Shown: positions 1 through 9,849, counted from the stretch's first letter. The stretch: DNA of 11,218 bases from Clostridiaceae bacterium (GCA_012514965.1 JAAYZH010000131.1:1-11218), one strand, 5' to 3'. Notes: a model not told the origin generated them from the sequence alone. A program made the numbers and translations.

Positions 1-945
1 ATCCGCCACCGGAGCCGTGTAAATCTGCTGCTTGTAGCGGTCGGTCAGGTATAGCCGGTCTCCCTGCTGGACGACCATCCCTCGATAGCGAACGTTGGCC
101 GCAGTGTTGCCAAAGAAGTTCAGTCCCAGCTCAGGCAGTTGAATTCTTGCTTCCAGAAGAGTCCTTCGCAGCTGCCAAAGCTTTGCCACATCGCTGTTTC
201 CGGCATAATAACGGTAGAGTTTGTCCTGGATCTCTGCCTGATAGAAGTTTGTCGCGATTGATCTCTCCCAGAGGTTTACAGCTTTGGCCGGCTGATCTTC
301 TTCCCAATATAGATCCGCCAGTAAATTGATTTCTTCGAAATTACGAGGTTCAACACCTGCCTCGAAAACAGTTAAAAGCTTCTTGTTTTCACCTGCGTTG
401 CGGTAAACCGAAAACGCCAACTCGAGGAAGCCTCTGTCTCCTGGATAATCCTCTATGGCACGTTCGACGGCTGCAACAGCCTGCGGATAGTACTGCTCCA
501 GCAAGAGCCCATTAAGAATACGGCGATATTCATCTGCGGAAGGCTGGTAGTCTTCATTTGTGATCAGGAGGCTGTCCGCCAGAGCGTAATCTCCGCTCTG
601 CATCGCGTAGTCATAGAGCAGCGAGCGATATTCCGGGCTGTCCTTCTTGAATTGTTCCATGCGATCCAGATAGATTCCGGCAGTGACAGGATCTCCTTCT
701 TTCAGACTGGCGCGGACCCGACCCTCGATCGCAGCCTGGTTGTCTTGATCGATTTTCAGCGCGCTTTCGTAGAGCAAGTCGGCAGCTGCGTATTCTCCTT
801 GAGCAAAATATGTTTCGGCTTCCGAAATAAATCTCGCAGACCTGGCCTTCACGCTGAAATTGGTCATATATATATACGCCCCGCCAACGATGGCGGCACT
901 AAGCGCAAAAATCAGGATAACTTTAAAAATATTTCTTTTTGCCAT
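1..945 (-). CDS. Membrane-anchored TPR protein with C-terminal DUF5050-like domain (3' end beyond window)
   Basis: Open frame from the ATG at 943-945 to the window edge, 315 codons with no stop, so the C-terminus is missing. Residues 1-6 are basic (MAKRNIF...) and about 7-27 form one hydrophobic helix, giving a signal anchor with the rest outside the membrane. Residues about 36-265 read as helical tetratricopeptide-like repeats (for example AETYFAQGEYAAADLLYESA, 43-62). From about 277 the sequence changes to a GNTAANVRYRG...GDRLYLTDR pattern, which I recognise as the start of DUF5050-type propeller repeats common in clostridial surface proteins; this assignment is from memory of the family. 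The gene starts one base after the stop of the preceding membrane protein, so it is probably translationally coupled to it, with only a weak GAGAGAT RBS. The role is unknown; an envelope scaffold or sensor is an inference. Confidence 0.8.
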   Translation of the reverse strand, partial: MAKRNIFKVILIFALSAAIVGGAYIYMTNFSVKARSARFISEAETYFAQGEYAAADLLYESALKIDQDNQAAIEGRVRASLKEGDPVTAGIYLDRMEQFKKDSPEYRSLLYDYAMQSGDYALADSLLITNEDYQPSADEYRRILNGLLLEQYYPQAVAAVERAIEDYPGDRGFLELAFSVYRNAGENKKLLTVFEAGVEPRNFEEINLLADLYWEEDQPAKAVNLWERSIATNFYQAEIQDKLYRYYAGNSDVAKLWQLRRTLLEARIQLPELGLNFFGNTAANVRYRGMVVQQGDRLYLTDRYKQQIYTAPVAD

Positions 946-946
946 A

Positions 947-1342
947 CTATCTCTCTATCAAATCGAACTGAACAGCGAACTGCGTGCGCGGAGCGATGTG
1001 AATCAGGTAGGTTTTGGCCACTTGCAGGGATTCCTCCAACCTGCTGTACTGATACACGGAGCCATCTGCGGTGACGACCGTTTGCGGGAAACGCAGTTCT
1101 TCCAACTCAACTGTGACGACCATGTAGTTGCCGCGAACCATATCAATGCTGTCAAACGTCCGCGGCGCCAGGCCAAAAGCGACCAATCCAAATAAGGCCA
1201 GCGCTGCAACTGTGGGGATAAAATATTGATGACGCTTAGCCCATTTCTGCTCCTGAAAACGTCGGAACGCCATCAAAAAGTAGATAAAGAGAGCGAGTGC
1301 CGCCACGGCTAAAAATACACTTGTCACAACAAAATAAATCAT
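947..1342 (-). CDS. Small two-helix membrane protein of unknown function
   Basis: 131 residues. Two hydrophobic segments at about 2-25 and 41-61 flank a basic loop (RRFQEQKWAKRH, 27-38). By the positive-inside rule both termini should lie outside the cell. Residues 62-131 form a soluble, probably beta-rich domain (MVVTVELEEL..., SVYQYSRLEE..., TYLIHIAPRTQFAVQFD). I do not recognise the family. The start is supported by a GGGAGA RBS at 1351-1356, 8 bases upstream, inside the end of ligA. The gene begins 3 bases after the ligA stop and ends one base before the TPR/DUF5050-like protein, so it is the third gene of a tight operon. The close coupling suggests it works with the TPR protein in the membrane, which is an inference only. 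Confidence 0.85.
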   Translation of the reverse strand: MIYFVVTSVFLAVAALALFIYFLMAFRRFQEQKWAKRHQYFIPTVAALALFGLVAFGLAPRTFDSIDMVRGNYMVVTVELEELRFPQTVVTADGSVYQYSRLEESLQVAKTYLIHIAPRTQFAVQFDLIER

Positions 1343-1345
1343 GCG

Positions 1346-3385
<2,040 letters not shown>

Positions 3386-3637
3386 TTAAGCCTCTCCGAC
3401 CAGCTCGTAAGGGTCATGCTCATCCAGAATTTCTTTAAGAATCGCAACCTCTTCAGCAGTCAGTGAGCAGCCCTTGCCCATCTTGCTGTGATCCGGTGCC
3501 CAATCACGAATATCGATCTTCGGTTTGCCGCCATTCCAGCTGACAATATTTATTTCTCTGTTCCAGCCAGATTTGCTCGTAGACAGAACCCCTATCTCAC
3601 GAACAACCTCAAAACTAAATTCTTTCGCTGTGGCCAT
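3386..3637 (-). CDS. ydbC: YdbC-type PC4-like single-strand nucleic acid binding protein
   Basis: 83 residues, the usual size. The sequence matches the bacterial YdbC family of PC4 (transcription coactivator p15) folds: FSFEVVREIGVLS at 8-20, then INIVSWNGGKPKIDIRDWAPDH and KMGKGCSLT followed by a C-terminal helix. The fold binds single-stranded DNA as a dimer; the cellular role of bacterial YdbC is poorly defined. The start is fixed by an AGAGGAGG RBS, with AGGAGG ending 7 bases before the ATG, and by an extended -10 promoter at 3668-3676. It is the first gene of the operon with ligA, and its TAA is immediately followed by the ligA ATG with no intervening base. The association of a ssDNA-binding protein with the replicative ligase suggests a shared role in DNA replication or repair (inference). 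Confidence 0.93.
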   Translation of the reverse strand: MATAKEFSFEVVREIGVLSTSKSGWNREINIVSWNGGKPKIDIRDWAPDHSKMGKGCSLTAEEVAILKEILDEHDPYELVGEA

Positions 3638-3667
3638 AATATTCCTCCTCTGGTCTATTCGTGTGAA

Positions 3668-3676
3668 ATTATAACA
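3668..3676 (-). promoter_or_regulatory. Extended -10 promoter of the ydbC-ligA operon
   Basis: On the minus strand the sequence reads TGTTATAAT, a perfect TATAAT with the TGn extension. The -35 region about 17 bases upstream is poor (TGTCTC), as is common for extended -10 promoters. A transcript starting near 3660 would have a leader of roughly 20-25 bases carrying the AGGAGG RBS of ydbC. Confidence 0.7.
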
Positions 3677-3790
3677 TTTCTATTGACACCGAGACACGGC
3701 CAAATCTCAAATAAGCTTCACCATGCCGTCTTCACATCTCTTGTCAGCCCTCAAGCAGCAGTAATCGAACGGCTATGTGACAAAATGCAT

Positions 3791-3818
3791 TTGGTAAACA
3801 GCGTCACTTCAGTATAAT
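3791..3818 (+). promoter_or_regulatory. Promoter of nagA
   Basis: Plus-strand TATAAT at 3813-3818, preceded by TTGGTA at 3791-3796 with a 16-base spacer. This is a consensus -10 with a 4/6 match at -35. It gives a leader of about 40 bases ending in AAGGAG (3851-3856), 9 bases before the nagA ATG. The rest of the 228-base divergent gap (3638-3865) shows nothing else that I can name; no clear NagR or catabolite-repressor operator was seen. Confidence 0.65.
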
Positions 3819-3865
3819 GAAACAAAGGAAACTGCTGAGGCAGCCAAGCAAAGGAGCACGACTTT

Positions 3866-4984
3866 ATGTTGATTAAAAACGCAACAATATTTGATAACGA
3901 CTTTCATATACAAGAATGGGATCTACGTGTAAGCGATGGGAAGATCAGTGCCTTAGCAGCCTGGGGCGAATTGGAAGCCAATCAAGGCGAGGAGGTTTTG
4001 GACCTCAAGGGCATGACGCTCGCTCCCGGCATGCTGGACATTCACATTCACGGAGCCGTCGGAATGGACACCATGGATGGGACAGAGGATTCGCTCGAGG
4101 CGATCAGCCGTTTTTTGGCCTCTAAGGGTGTGACCTCCTTCCTTCCGACTACCATGACCATGGGGTTCGAGGACATTGCCCAGGTCTTCAAGCTCAAACC
4201 AACACTCACAGGTGCCAATATGCTTGGCTTCCACATGGAGGGCCCCTTTATCAATGTCACCCGTAAAGGTGCTCAGAATGAACGCTATGTGCGCACTGCG
4301 ACTTTGGCCGAAATGGCCCGCTACGGTGAGGATGCTAACGTTCGAATCATTACGCTCGCTCCCGAAACCGAAGGAGCGCTTGACTTCATCCGCGAAATGA
4401 GCCGTAAAACCGTGATTTCCATCGGCCACACGGATGCCACTTATGACGAGGCCAAAGCCGCCATCGCAGCCGGCGCACCGTCCGTAACCCACTGTTTCAA
4501 TGCGATGCCCATGTTGCAGCACCGCGCGCCCGGGGTAATCGGCGCAGCGGTCCAAAGCGGGATTTACGGTGAATTAATCTGTGACGGCCTGCATATTCAT
4601 CCAGCTACTGTATACGCGAATTACAAGATGTTTGGCCCCGAGCGGATGATCCTGATCAGCGACTCACTTCGTGCCGCCGGGCTGGGTGACGGCACTTACG
4701 AATTTGGCGGACAAACCATCCACGTCGTGAATGACGTGGCACGTGTCGAAGACGGGGCAATTGCCGGCGGGGTTTCCAATGTCTGGAATAACATGCGCAA
4801 CTGCACGAAGTGGGGCATACCGGTTGCTGATGCTCTGCGGATGGGGTCGCTGACACCGGCAGCGCTCATAGGCGCTGACGACAGCAAGGGCAGCCTGGCC
4901 GTGGGCAAAGACGCAGATTTCGTTGTCACCAATGAGCAGCTCGATGTCCTCGATGTTTACATCGGCGGCAAGAAATTTCGTTAA
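3866..4984 (+). CDS. nagA: N-acetylglucosamine-6-phosphate deacetylase
   Basis: 372 residues, normal for the family (about 380). It removes the acetyl group from GlcNAc-6-phosphate to give glucosamine-6-phosphate, the step before NagB, in the cytoplasm, in amino-sugar use and peptidoglycan recycling. It is an amidohydrolase-fold protein. Visible metal and active-site residues are H60-x-H62 (DIHIHG), E125 (HMEGPF), H188 (IGHTDA), H209 (VTHCFNAM), the CDGLHIHP stretch at 239-246, and the catalytic aspartate D266 in ISDSLRAAG. The start is supported by AAGGAG at 3851-3856. It heads a two-gene unit with a metallophosphoesterase 3 bases downstream. nagB lies more than 5 kb away on the other strand, so the two nag steps are not co-transcribed here. 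Confidence 0.97.
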   Translation: MLIKNATIFDNDFHIQEWDLRVSDGKISALAAWGELEANQGEEVLDLKGMTLAPGMLDIHIHGAVGMDTMDGTEDSLEAISRFLASKGVTSFLPTTMTMGFEDIAQVFKLKPTLTGANMLGFHMEGPFINVTRKGAQNERYVRTATLAEMARYGEDANVRIITLAPETEGALDFIREMSRKTVISIGHTDATYDEAKAAIAAGAPSVTHCFNAMPMLQHRAPGVIGAAVQSGIYGELICDGLHIHPATVYANYKMFGPERMILISDSLRAAGLGDGTYEFGGQTIHVVNDVARVEDGAIAGGVSNVWNNMRNCTKWGIPVADALRMGSLTPAALIGADDSKGSLAVGKDADFVVTNEQLDVLDVYIGGKKFR

Positions 4985-4987
4985 GCC

Positions 4988-5950
4988 ATGCCGCCGTTGA
5001 TTTTCGTCATAATTCTAGCGCTGTTTTTAGCAGTTGCTTTTGCAATCGGGATCAGGGCTCTGATAGAACCTCAGTGCCTTGAATTATCGTCGTATGAGCT
5101 GCCGCCGGCCACCTTCAGGATCGAAGAAGGCACCCGTACAGACGCCGGGACACCTCTCCGCCTGCTCTTGTTTACGGACTATCACTTCCCGCTCAACAGA
5201 CTTCCGCTGGAGTCCATCTTCTCAATGATTGCGGATACCGAGCCAGATGTCGTTGTCTTCGGCGGCGACATGACCAGCCATCCTTCTGACCGGGAAGCGG
5301 GGCTTTTTATTGCTGGTCGCATTGCCGCCCACTGCGCCGATAAGGGCATCCCTTACCTGGCGATTCGCGGCAACCATGATGAAGACTTGACACCCGAAGA
5401 GGCCGCCGGCTACGGCTTTCCGCTCTTGATCAATGAACACTTCTTTGTCAAGGACAGCGGTGGGCGCTGGTGGCAGTTTCTGGGACTTGAGGACATCCGT
5501 CTCGGCAAGGCGGATGTTCAGAGCAGCCTAGCCAGGCGTTCTTCGTTCTCCCCGGCTCCGAAGCCTTATACGGTGATACCTGCTGGTCGAAGAGTGGTTT
5601 TGGCCCACAATCCGGATACCGTACTTGAACTGGATCGCGCTCATGTCGCTTTCTGTCTCAGCGGACACTTTCACGGCGGGCAAATCCACCTGCCGTTGCA
5701 TTTGGAGTACAACGTTCTGCGCGGCGAAGTGCTGTGCCGCTGTGGTTTTACCAAAGGCTCACACCCAATTCGTGGCCTGTGGCATTTTATTTCACGCGGT
5801 TTCGGCAACGTACTCTTTCCTTTGCGCCTGGACGCCAGACCGGAAATCTCCTTGATCACCTTGCACGAAAGCACTGCTCCTGCCCCGTCCGAAACCAATG
5901 ACAAGATCATCGCTGCCTATCTGCTCGAAAACGATCCTGTCAAGAAATAG
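4988..5950 (+). CDS. Membrane-anchored calcineurin-like metallophosphoesterase (YkuE/COG1408 type)
   Basis: 320 residues. Residues about 3-22 form one hydrophobic helix followed by R23, so it is probably an N-terminal membrane anchor. The metallophosphoesterase motifs are complete: D64-x-H66 (TDYH), GGD with D94, GNHD with N129/H130, H207 in AHNPD, and H227-x-H229 in SGHFHGGQ. In this family they bind a dinuclear metal centre. The pattern fits the YkuE/YaeI group of membrane-associated phosphoesterases, whose members include UDP-diacylglucosamine hydrolases and enzymes of unknown substrate; the substrate here cannot be told from sequence. The gene begins 3 bases after the nagA stop with no good RBS (only GGCGGCAAG within the nagA end), so translation probably depends on coupling to nagA. 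A role in cell-envelope sugar metabolism is an inference from that pairing. Confidence 0.9.
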   Translation: MPPLIFVIILALFLAVAFAIGIRALIEPQCLELSSYELPPATFRIEEGTRTDAGTPLRLLLFTDYHFPLNRLPLESIFSMIADTEPDVVVFGGDMTSHPSDREAGLFIAGRIAAHCADKGIPYLAIRGNHDEDLTPEEAAGYGFPLLINEHFFVKDSGGRWWQFLGLEDIRLGKADVQSSLARRSSFSPAPKPYTVIPAGRRVVLAHNPDTVLELDRAHVAFCLSGHFHGGQIHLPLHLEYNVLRGEVLCRCGFTKGSHPIRGLWHFISRGFGNVLFPLRLDARPEISLITLHESTAPAPSETNDKIIAAYLLENDPVKK

Positions 5951-6028
5951 TCTGCATAGAGCCGCCTGACGAGCGGCACACGGTAGACTGACCTGACTCT
6001 TCAGTTGAGCTGCAGAATAGCCGAACTC

Positions 6029-6063
6029 AAAAGGCACAACCGGTCTGAAGACGGGTTGTGCCT
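6029..6063 (-). terminator. Rho-independent terminator of fba, possibly bidirectional
   Basis: A 10-base-pair stem (AGGCACAACC at 6032-6041 with GGTTGTGCCT at 6054-6063) continues inward through a G-G mismatch into GTC/GAC with a 4-base loop. On the minus strand it is followed by TTTTG, a short U-run, about 50 bases beyond the fba stop. On the plus strand it also lies about 80 bases past the metallophosphoesterase stop, but the following bases are not U-rich, so termination that way would be weaker. Confidence 0.75.
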
Positions 6064-6112
6064 CTGGTCTTAAGCAGTTATGAATTTCGCTGACTTGGGA
6101 GTTCCGCAGATC

Positions 6113-7054
6113 TTAGGCCTTGCCTTCGGAGCCGAGAACGTTCTTGATCTTGTGAGCAACCATACCCTTAACAGCTTCGCGAGCAGGAGTCAGATACTTG
6201 CGCGGATCGAATTCACCCGGATGCTCGCCCATGTATTTGCGGATCGAGCCGGTCAGAGCCAGGCGGATGTCGGAGTCGATATTGATCTTGCAGACGGCGG
6301 ATCTGGCTGCTTCACGCAGCATGTCCTCAGGAATACCGATAGCGTCGTCCATCTTGCCGCCATATTGATTGATCATTGCGACGTATTCAGGAATAACCGA
6401 GGATGCGCCATGCAGAACGATTGGGAAACCAGGCAGACGCTTGGTGATTTCTTCAAGGATGTCAAAACGCAGCTGGGGTTTCTGGCCGGGCTTGAACTTG
6501 AACGCGCCATGAGAGGTGCCGATGGCGATTGCCAGAGAGTCAACACCGGTGCGGGTGACGAAATCCTGAACCTGGCTGGGGTTGGTGTAGCTGGCTTCTT
6601 CAGCGTCAACGGATACTTCGTCTTCGACGCCGGCAAGGGTGCCGAGTTCGCCTTCGACTGTAACGTAGTTTTCGCGAGAGTGGGCGTATTCGACCACCTT
6701 CTTCGTCAAGGCGACGTTCTCTTCATAAGGCAGACCGGAGCCGTCGATCATGACGGAAGTAAAGCCGCCGTCAATACAGCTCTTGCAAAGCTCAAATGAA
6801 TCACCGTGGTCAAGATGCAACACGATAGGCAAATCTGTCTCGATCAGGGCCGCCTCGACAAGCTTGACGAGGTACGTGTGATTCGCATAAGCGCGAGCAC
6901 CCTTAGAGACCTGAAGGATCAAGGGGGAATTGAGTTCTTTAGCAGCTTCTGTGATGCCCTGGATGATCTCCATGTTGTTTACGTTGAAAGCGCCGATGGC
7001 GTAACCGCCCTCGTAGGCCTTCTGGAAAAGTTCCTTGGAATTAACTAACGGCAT
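6113..7054 (-). CDS. fba: Class II fructose-1,6-bisphosphate aldolase
   Basis: 313 residues, typical of the shorter class II aldolases. It splits fructose-1,6-bisphosphate into dihydroxyacetone phosphate and glyceraldehyde-3-phosphate in glycolysis (reversible) and is zinc-dependent. Visible landmarks: GAFNVNN at 21-27, the LHLDHGDS signature with catalytic D82 and zinc ligand H83, the VEGELG stretch (E134, E136), zinc ligands H182 (GTSHGAFK) and H215 (LHGASS), and the NIDSDIR phosphate-binding loop at 258-264. Related tagatose-bisphosphate aldolases share these motifs, but this general form fits the housekeeping enzyme best. The RBS is AAGGAG just upstream of the ATG. It is transcribed alone from the promoter at 7105-7133 and ends at the hairpin at 6029-6063. 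Confidence 0.95.
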   Translation of the reverse strand: MPLVNSKELFQKAYEGGYAIGAFNVNNMEIIQGITEAAKELNSPLILQVSKGARAYANHTYLVKLVEAALIETDLPIVLHLDHGDSFELCKSCIDGGFTSVMIDGSGLPYEENVALTKKVVEYAHSRENYVTVEGELGTLAGVEDEVSVDAEEASYTNPSQVQDFVTRTGVDSLAIAIGTSHGAFKFKPGQKPQLRFDILEEITKRLPGFPIVLHGASSVIPEYVAMINQYGGKMDDAIGIPEDMLREAARSAVCKINIDSDIRLALTGSIRKYMGEHPGEFDPRKYLTPAREAVKGMVAHKIKNVLGSEGKA

Positions 7055-7104
7055 AATTTACACTCCTTCTCTGTTGTGTGAATTTTGTTGAATGCTTCCA
7101 ACTC

Positions 7105-7133
7105 ATTCTATAAACTTTCAGTCAAAGCGTCAA
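7105..7133 (-). promoter_or_regulatory. Promoter of fba
   Basis: On the minus strand TTGACG (7128-7133) and TAGAAT (7105-7110) are separated by exactly 17 bases, a near-consensus housekeeping sigma-70/sigma-A promoter (5/6 at each box). The expected start near 7098 leaves a leader of about 45 bases with an AAGGAG RBS. Strong expression fits a glycolytic gene. Confidence 0.8.
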
Positions 7134-7160
7134 CAAAAAACCGATTCTTCCTCACCGAAT

Positions 7161-7182
7161 GCAAGGCCGGGGGCAGCCTTGC
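7161..7182 (-). terminator. Hairpin directly after valS, probable weak or atypical terminator
   Basis: GCAAGGC at 7161-7167 pairs with GCCTTGC at 7176-7182 around an 8-base GC-rich loop. The stem starts immediately after the valS TAA (7183-7185). The next U-run on the minus strand is six T's at 7134-7139, about 20 bases further, so it is not a textbook rho-independent terminator. It may terminate inefficiently or protect the 3' end of the mRNA. Confidence 0.4.
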
Positions 7183-9849
7183 TTATTTTGCCGCGGCTGC
7201 TTCCCCTAGTGCAGCCAGACGCTCGCGCGTAGCTTTAAGACGATTCTCGATATCGGCTCGCTTGTCACGCTCTTTCTGCACAACTGCGGCCGGAGCTCGA
7301 TCGGTAAAACCGGGACTACCCAGGGTCTTGTCACTGTGGGCCAGGTCACTCAGGAGCTTGCCTTCCTCCTCACGGAGTCGCTCGCGCTCTTTCGCCAAGT
7401 CCACCATGTCTTCCATGGGTATATATATGGTACCGCGGCTGAAGACTACGGTCAAAGCAGAGGTGTCCACTTCCGTGCCGGTTTCGGCCACCTCGAGCGT
7501 ACCGACACCGGCCAGACGTTCCAGGTAGGCAGCGGCCGTGACGAAGTGTGCCCGAACTTCCCGGTCCTCGCTCAAGACCAGAGCCTGGATGCGTTTCTTG
7601 GGGGAAACCTGCATTTCCATGCGGAGCTGACGGATTTGGCGAGTGGCGTCAAAGAGCACGGACATGTTCTTCTCAGCATTTACGTCAATGAGCTCCGGTT
7701 TTGCCTCCGGCCACGTACTGATCATAATACTTTCAGCAGACTGCGGCAGGTACTGGTACACCTCTTCCGTCAGGAAAGGCATGAAGGGGTGCAGCAGCTG
7801 CATAGATTGGCGCAAAACCTGGAGAAGGATGGCCTGTGCCGTAGTGCGGCCGGCGTGTGTTTTATCGAAGAGCCTGGGTTTGGCCATCTCAATGTACCAG
7901 TCGCAGAACTCTTCCCAGATAAAGCTGTAGATGCGGGCCAAAGCCACGCCCAGCTCAAAGCCCTCCAGGCTCTTCGTCACATCGTCAATCACTGTATTGA
8001 CCCTCGACAAAATCCAGCGGTCTTCCAGCTGCAGCTGTTGTACATCGATCTCAGGCTCGTCTTCGTCAAGATTCATCAGCACGAAGCGGAAGGCATTCCA
8101 AATCTTATTGCTGAAGGCACGTCCCGCATCCAGCACTTCTTCCTGGTATCTCTGATCATTGCCGGGCGCAGTACCGGTGACAAGGGCATAGCGCAGCGCA
8201 TCAGCGCCGTATTTGGCAATGATGTCCAGTGGGTCTACGCCATTATTCAAGGACTTGCTCATCTTGCGGCCGAGACTGTCGCGCACCATACCATGAATGG
8301 AAACGGTGTGGAAGGGAATGCGGCCGGTTTGCTCAATAGCAGAGAAAATCATGCGGGCAACCCAGAAGAAGATGATATCATAACCTGTAACAAGGACATC
8401 CGTGGGATAGAAGTACTCGAAATCCGGGGTATGCTCAGGCCAGCCCAGGGTCGAAAACGGCCAAAGCGCTGAGCTAAACCAGGTGTCCAAGGTGTCCTCA
8501 TCCTGGCGGAAGGCAGTTCCCCCGCAGTTTTCACAGGTCTCAGGCGCTGCTTTCGCCACGTGTACATGACCACAGGCCTCGTTTTCACAATACCAAGCGG
8601 GAATCCGGTGCCCCCACCACAGCTGACGCGAAATGCACCAGTCACGAATGTTTTGCATCCAGTTAAAGTACGTCTTCTCAAAATGAGCCGGAACAAAGCG
8701 TATTTCGCCCTCTTCGACCACATCGATGGCTGGTTTGGCCAAAGGCTCCATCTTGACAAACCATTGGAGGGAAGCTCGGGGCTCTACTGTGGTGCCGCAA
8801 CGCTGACAGGTGCCGACGCTGTGACTATATGGTTCGATGTGATGGAGCGCACCGGCGGCTTCCAGATCAGCAACGATCTTGACGCGGCAGGCTTCGCGTG
8901 TCAGACCGGCATACGTTCCCGCCTGCTCGTTCATAATGCCGTGCTCATCCATTACTTCGATAAATTCCAGGCCGTGCCGTTCACCCATCTGGAAGTCATT
9001 AGGGTCATGAGCAGGGGTAATCTTCACGCAGCCAGTGCCGAACTCACGGCTGACGTAGTCATCGGCGATAATCGGGATTCTGCGGCCTACCAGGGGCAGG
9101 ACAAGATACTTACCGACGAGCTCCGTGTAGCGGGGATCATCGGGGTGTACAGCCACCGCCGTATCGCCAAGCATGGTTTCTGGGCGCGTGGTCGCCACGC
9201 TCAAGACACCGCTGCCATCCTCAAGCGGATAATCCAGGTGCCAAAGATGACTCGCCTGGTCCTTGAAGACTACCTCAATATCACTGATACTCGTGTTACA
9301 GTCCGGGCACCAGTTGACCATGCGCTTGCCTCGATAAATCAAGCCCTTGTTGTAAAGATCGACGAAAACGGTTTCGACTGCATCTGACAGGCCTTTGTCC
9401 AGGGTGAATCTCTCTCTTTCCCAGTCACAGGAAGCACCCATCTTGCGCAGCTGACGAGAGATCGTCGAACCATATTTCTCTTTCCAGGCCCAGGACCGTT
9501 CGAGAAAGCCTTCACGGCCGATTTCTTCTTTCTGCAGGCCTTCCGAGCGGATCTGGTCCACTACTTTGGCCTCGGTAGCAATGGAAGCGTGATCCGTGCC
9601 AGGCAGCCACAAGGCTGAGTAGCCCTGCATGCGCCGCCAGCGAATGAGGATGTCCTGCAGGGTGCTGTCGAGAGCATGACCCATATGCAGCTGTCCCGTG
9701 ATGTTGGGCGGCGGCATCATGATGGTATATGGCCTTTTGCTTGGGTCTGTTTCCGCGTGGAAATAGCCTTTGGCTTCCCAATTCTTGTAAATCTGGTCTT
9801 CCCGGTCGAGTGGATTGAAATTTGCCGGAATGCTGTTCTTATCTTGCAT
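7183..9849 (-). CDS. valS: Valyl-tRNA synthetase
   Basis: 888 residues, matching bacterial ValRS (about 880). It charges tRNA-Val with valine in the cytoplasm. Class I signatures are intact: the HIGH equivalent HMGH at 55-58 within PPPNITGQLHMGH, and KMSKS at 529-533. The CP1 editing domain spans about 190-345, with TTRPETMLGDTAVAVHP at 220-236 and GTGCVKITPAHDPNDF at 271-286, which clears mischarged threonine. Cysteine pairs at C181/C184, C348/C351, C421/C426 and C439/C442 look like zinc-ribbon elements. The anticodon-binding helical domain follows, and a charged C-terminal coiled coil (about 815-885) is typical of ValRS. The start is supported by AGGAGG at 9857-9862, 7 bases before the ATG. 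Expression is controlled by the T-box leader at 9891-10118. Confidence 0.98.
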   Translation of the reverse strand: MQDKNSIPANFNPLDREDQIYKNWEAKGYFHAETDPSKRPYTIMMPPPNITGQLHMGHALDSTLQDILIRWRRMQGYSALWLPGTDHASIATEAKVVDQIRSEGLQKEEIGREGFLERSWAWKEKYGSTISRQLRKMGASCDWERERFTLDKGLSDAVETVFVDLYNKGLIYRGKRMVNWCPDCNTSISDIEVVFKDQASHLWHLDYPLEDGSGVLSVATTRPETMLGDTAVAVHPDDPRYTELVGKYLVLPLVGRRIPIIADDYVSREFGTGCVKITPAHDPNDFQMGERHGLEFIEVMDEHGIMNEQAGTYAGLTREACRVKIVADLEAAGALHHIEPYSHSVGTCQRCGTTVEPRASLQWFVKMEPLAKPAIDVVEEGEIRFVPAHFEKTYFNWMQNIRDWCISRQLWWGHRIPAWYCENEACGHVHVAKAAPETCENCGGTAFRQDEDTLDTWFSSALWPFSTLGWPEHTPDFEYFYPTDVLVTGYDIIFFWVARMIFSAIEQTGRIPFHTVSIHGMVRDSLGRKMSKSLNNGVDPLDIIAKYGADALRYALVTGTAPGNDQRYQEEVLDAGRAFSNKIWNAFRFVLMNLDEDEPEIDVQQLQLEDRWILSRVNTVIDDVTKSLEGFELGVALARIYSFIWEEFCDWYIEMAKPRLFDKTHAGRTTAQAILLQVLRQSMQLLHPFMPFLTEEVYQYLPQSAESIMISTWPEAKPELIDVNAEKNMSVLFDATRQIRQLRMEMQVSPKKRIQALVLSEDREVRAHFVTAAAYLERLAGVGTLEVAETGTEVDTSALTVVFSRGTIYIPMEDMVDLAKERERLREEEGKLLSDLAHSDKTLGSPGFTDRAPAAVVQKERDKRADIENRLKATRERLAALGEAAAAK

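Noticed and set aside
866..876. Short TA dinucleotide run as a repeat or promoter
   Set aside because: It encodes the Tyr-Ile-Tyr-Met end of the membrane anchor in the TPR protein and is too short to be a meaningful repeat.
652..1195. Plus-strand open frames across the two envelope genes
   Set aside because: They run against the tightly packed minus-strand operon, lack RBSs, and give low-complexity translations without domain features.
3683..3712. TTGACA at 3683-3688 on the plus strand as a second nagA promoter
   Set aside because: The -10 candidate at a suitable distance (TCAAAT, 18-base spacer) is weak, and a consensus TATAAT lies closer to nagA at 3813-3818.
3789..3806. Possible NagR or catabolite-repressor operator next to the nagA -35 box (TTGGTA half-site)
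   Set aside because: Only one half-site resembles the known operator; the second half does not match and the TTGGTA is better explained as the -35 element.
3953..4555. 200-codon minus-strand open frame inside nagA
   Set aside because: Antisense to intact nagA catalytic motifs, with no initiation signals.
5961..5977. GCCGC/GCGGC hairpin after the metallophosphoesterase as a plus-strand terminator
   Set aside because: The stem is only 5 bp and no U-run follows.
6080..6799. 239-codon open frame opposite fba
   Set aside because: Mirrors the fba reading frame across the conserved aldolase motifs and contains no recognisable domain.
7336..8472. 378-codon open frame on the plus strand opposite valS
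   Set aside because: Antisense to conserved ValRS sequence with no promoter or RBS; a shadow of the coding strand, as is the 275-codon frame at 8560-9387.
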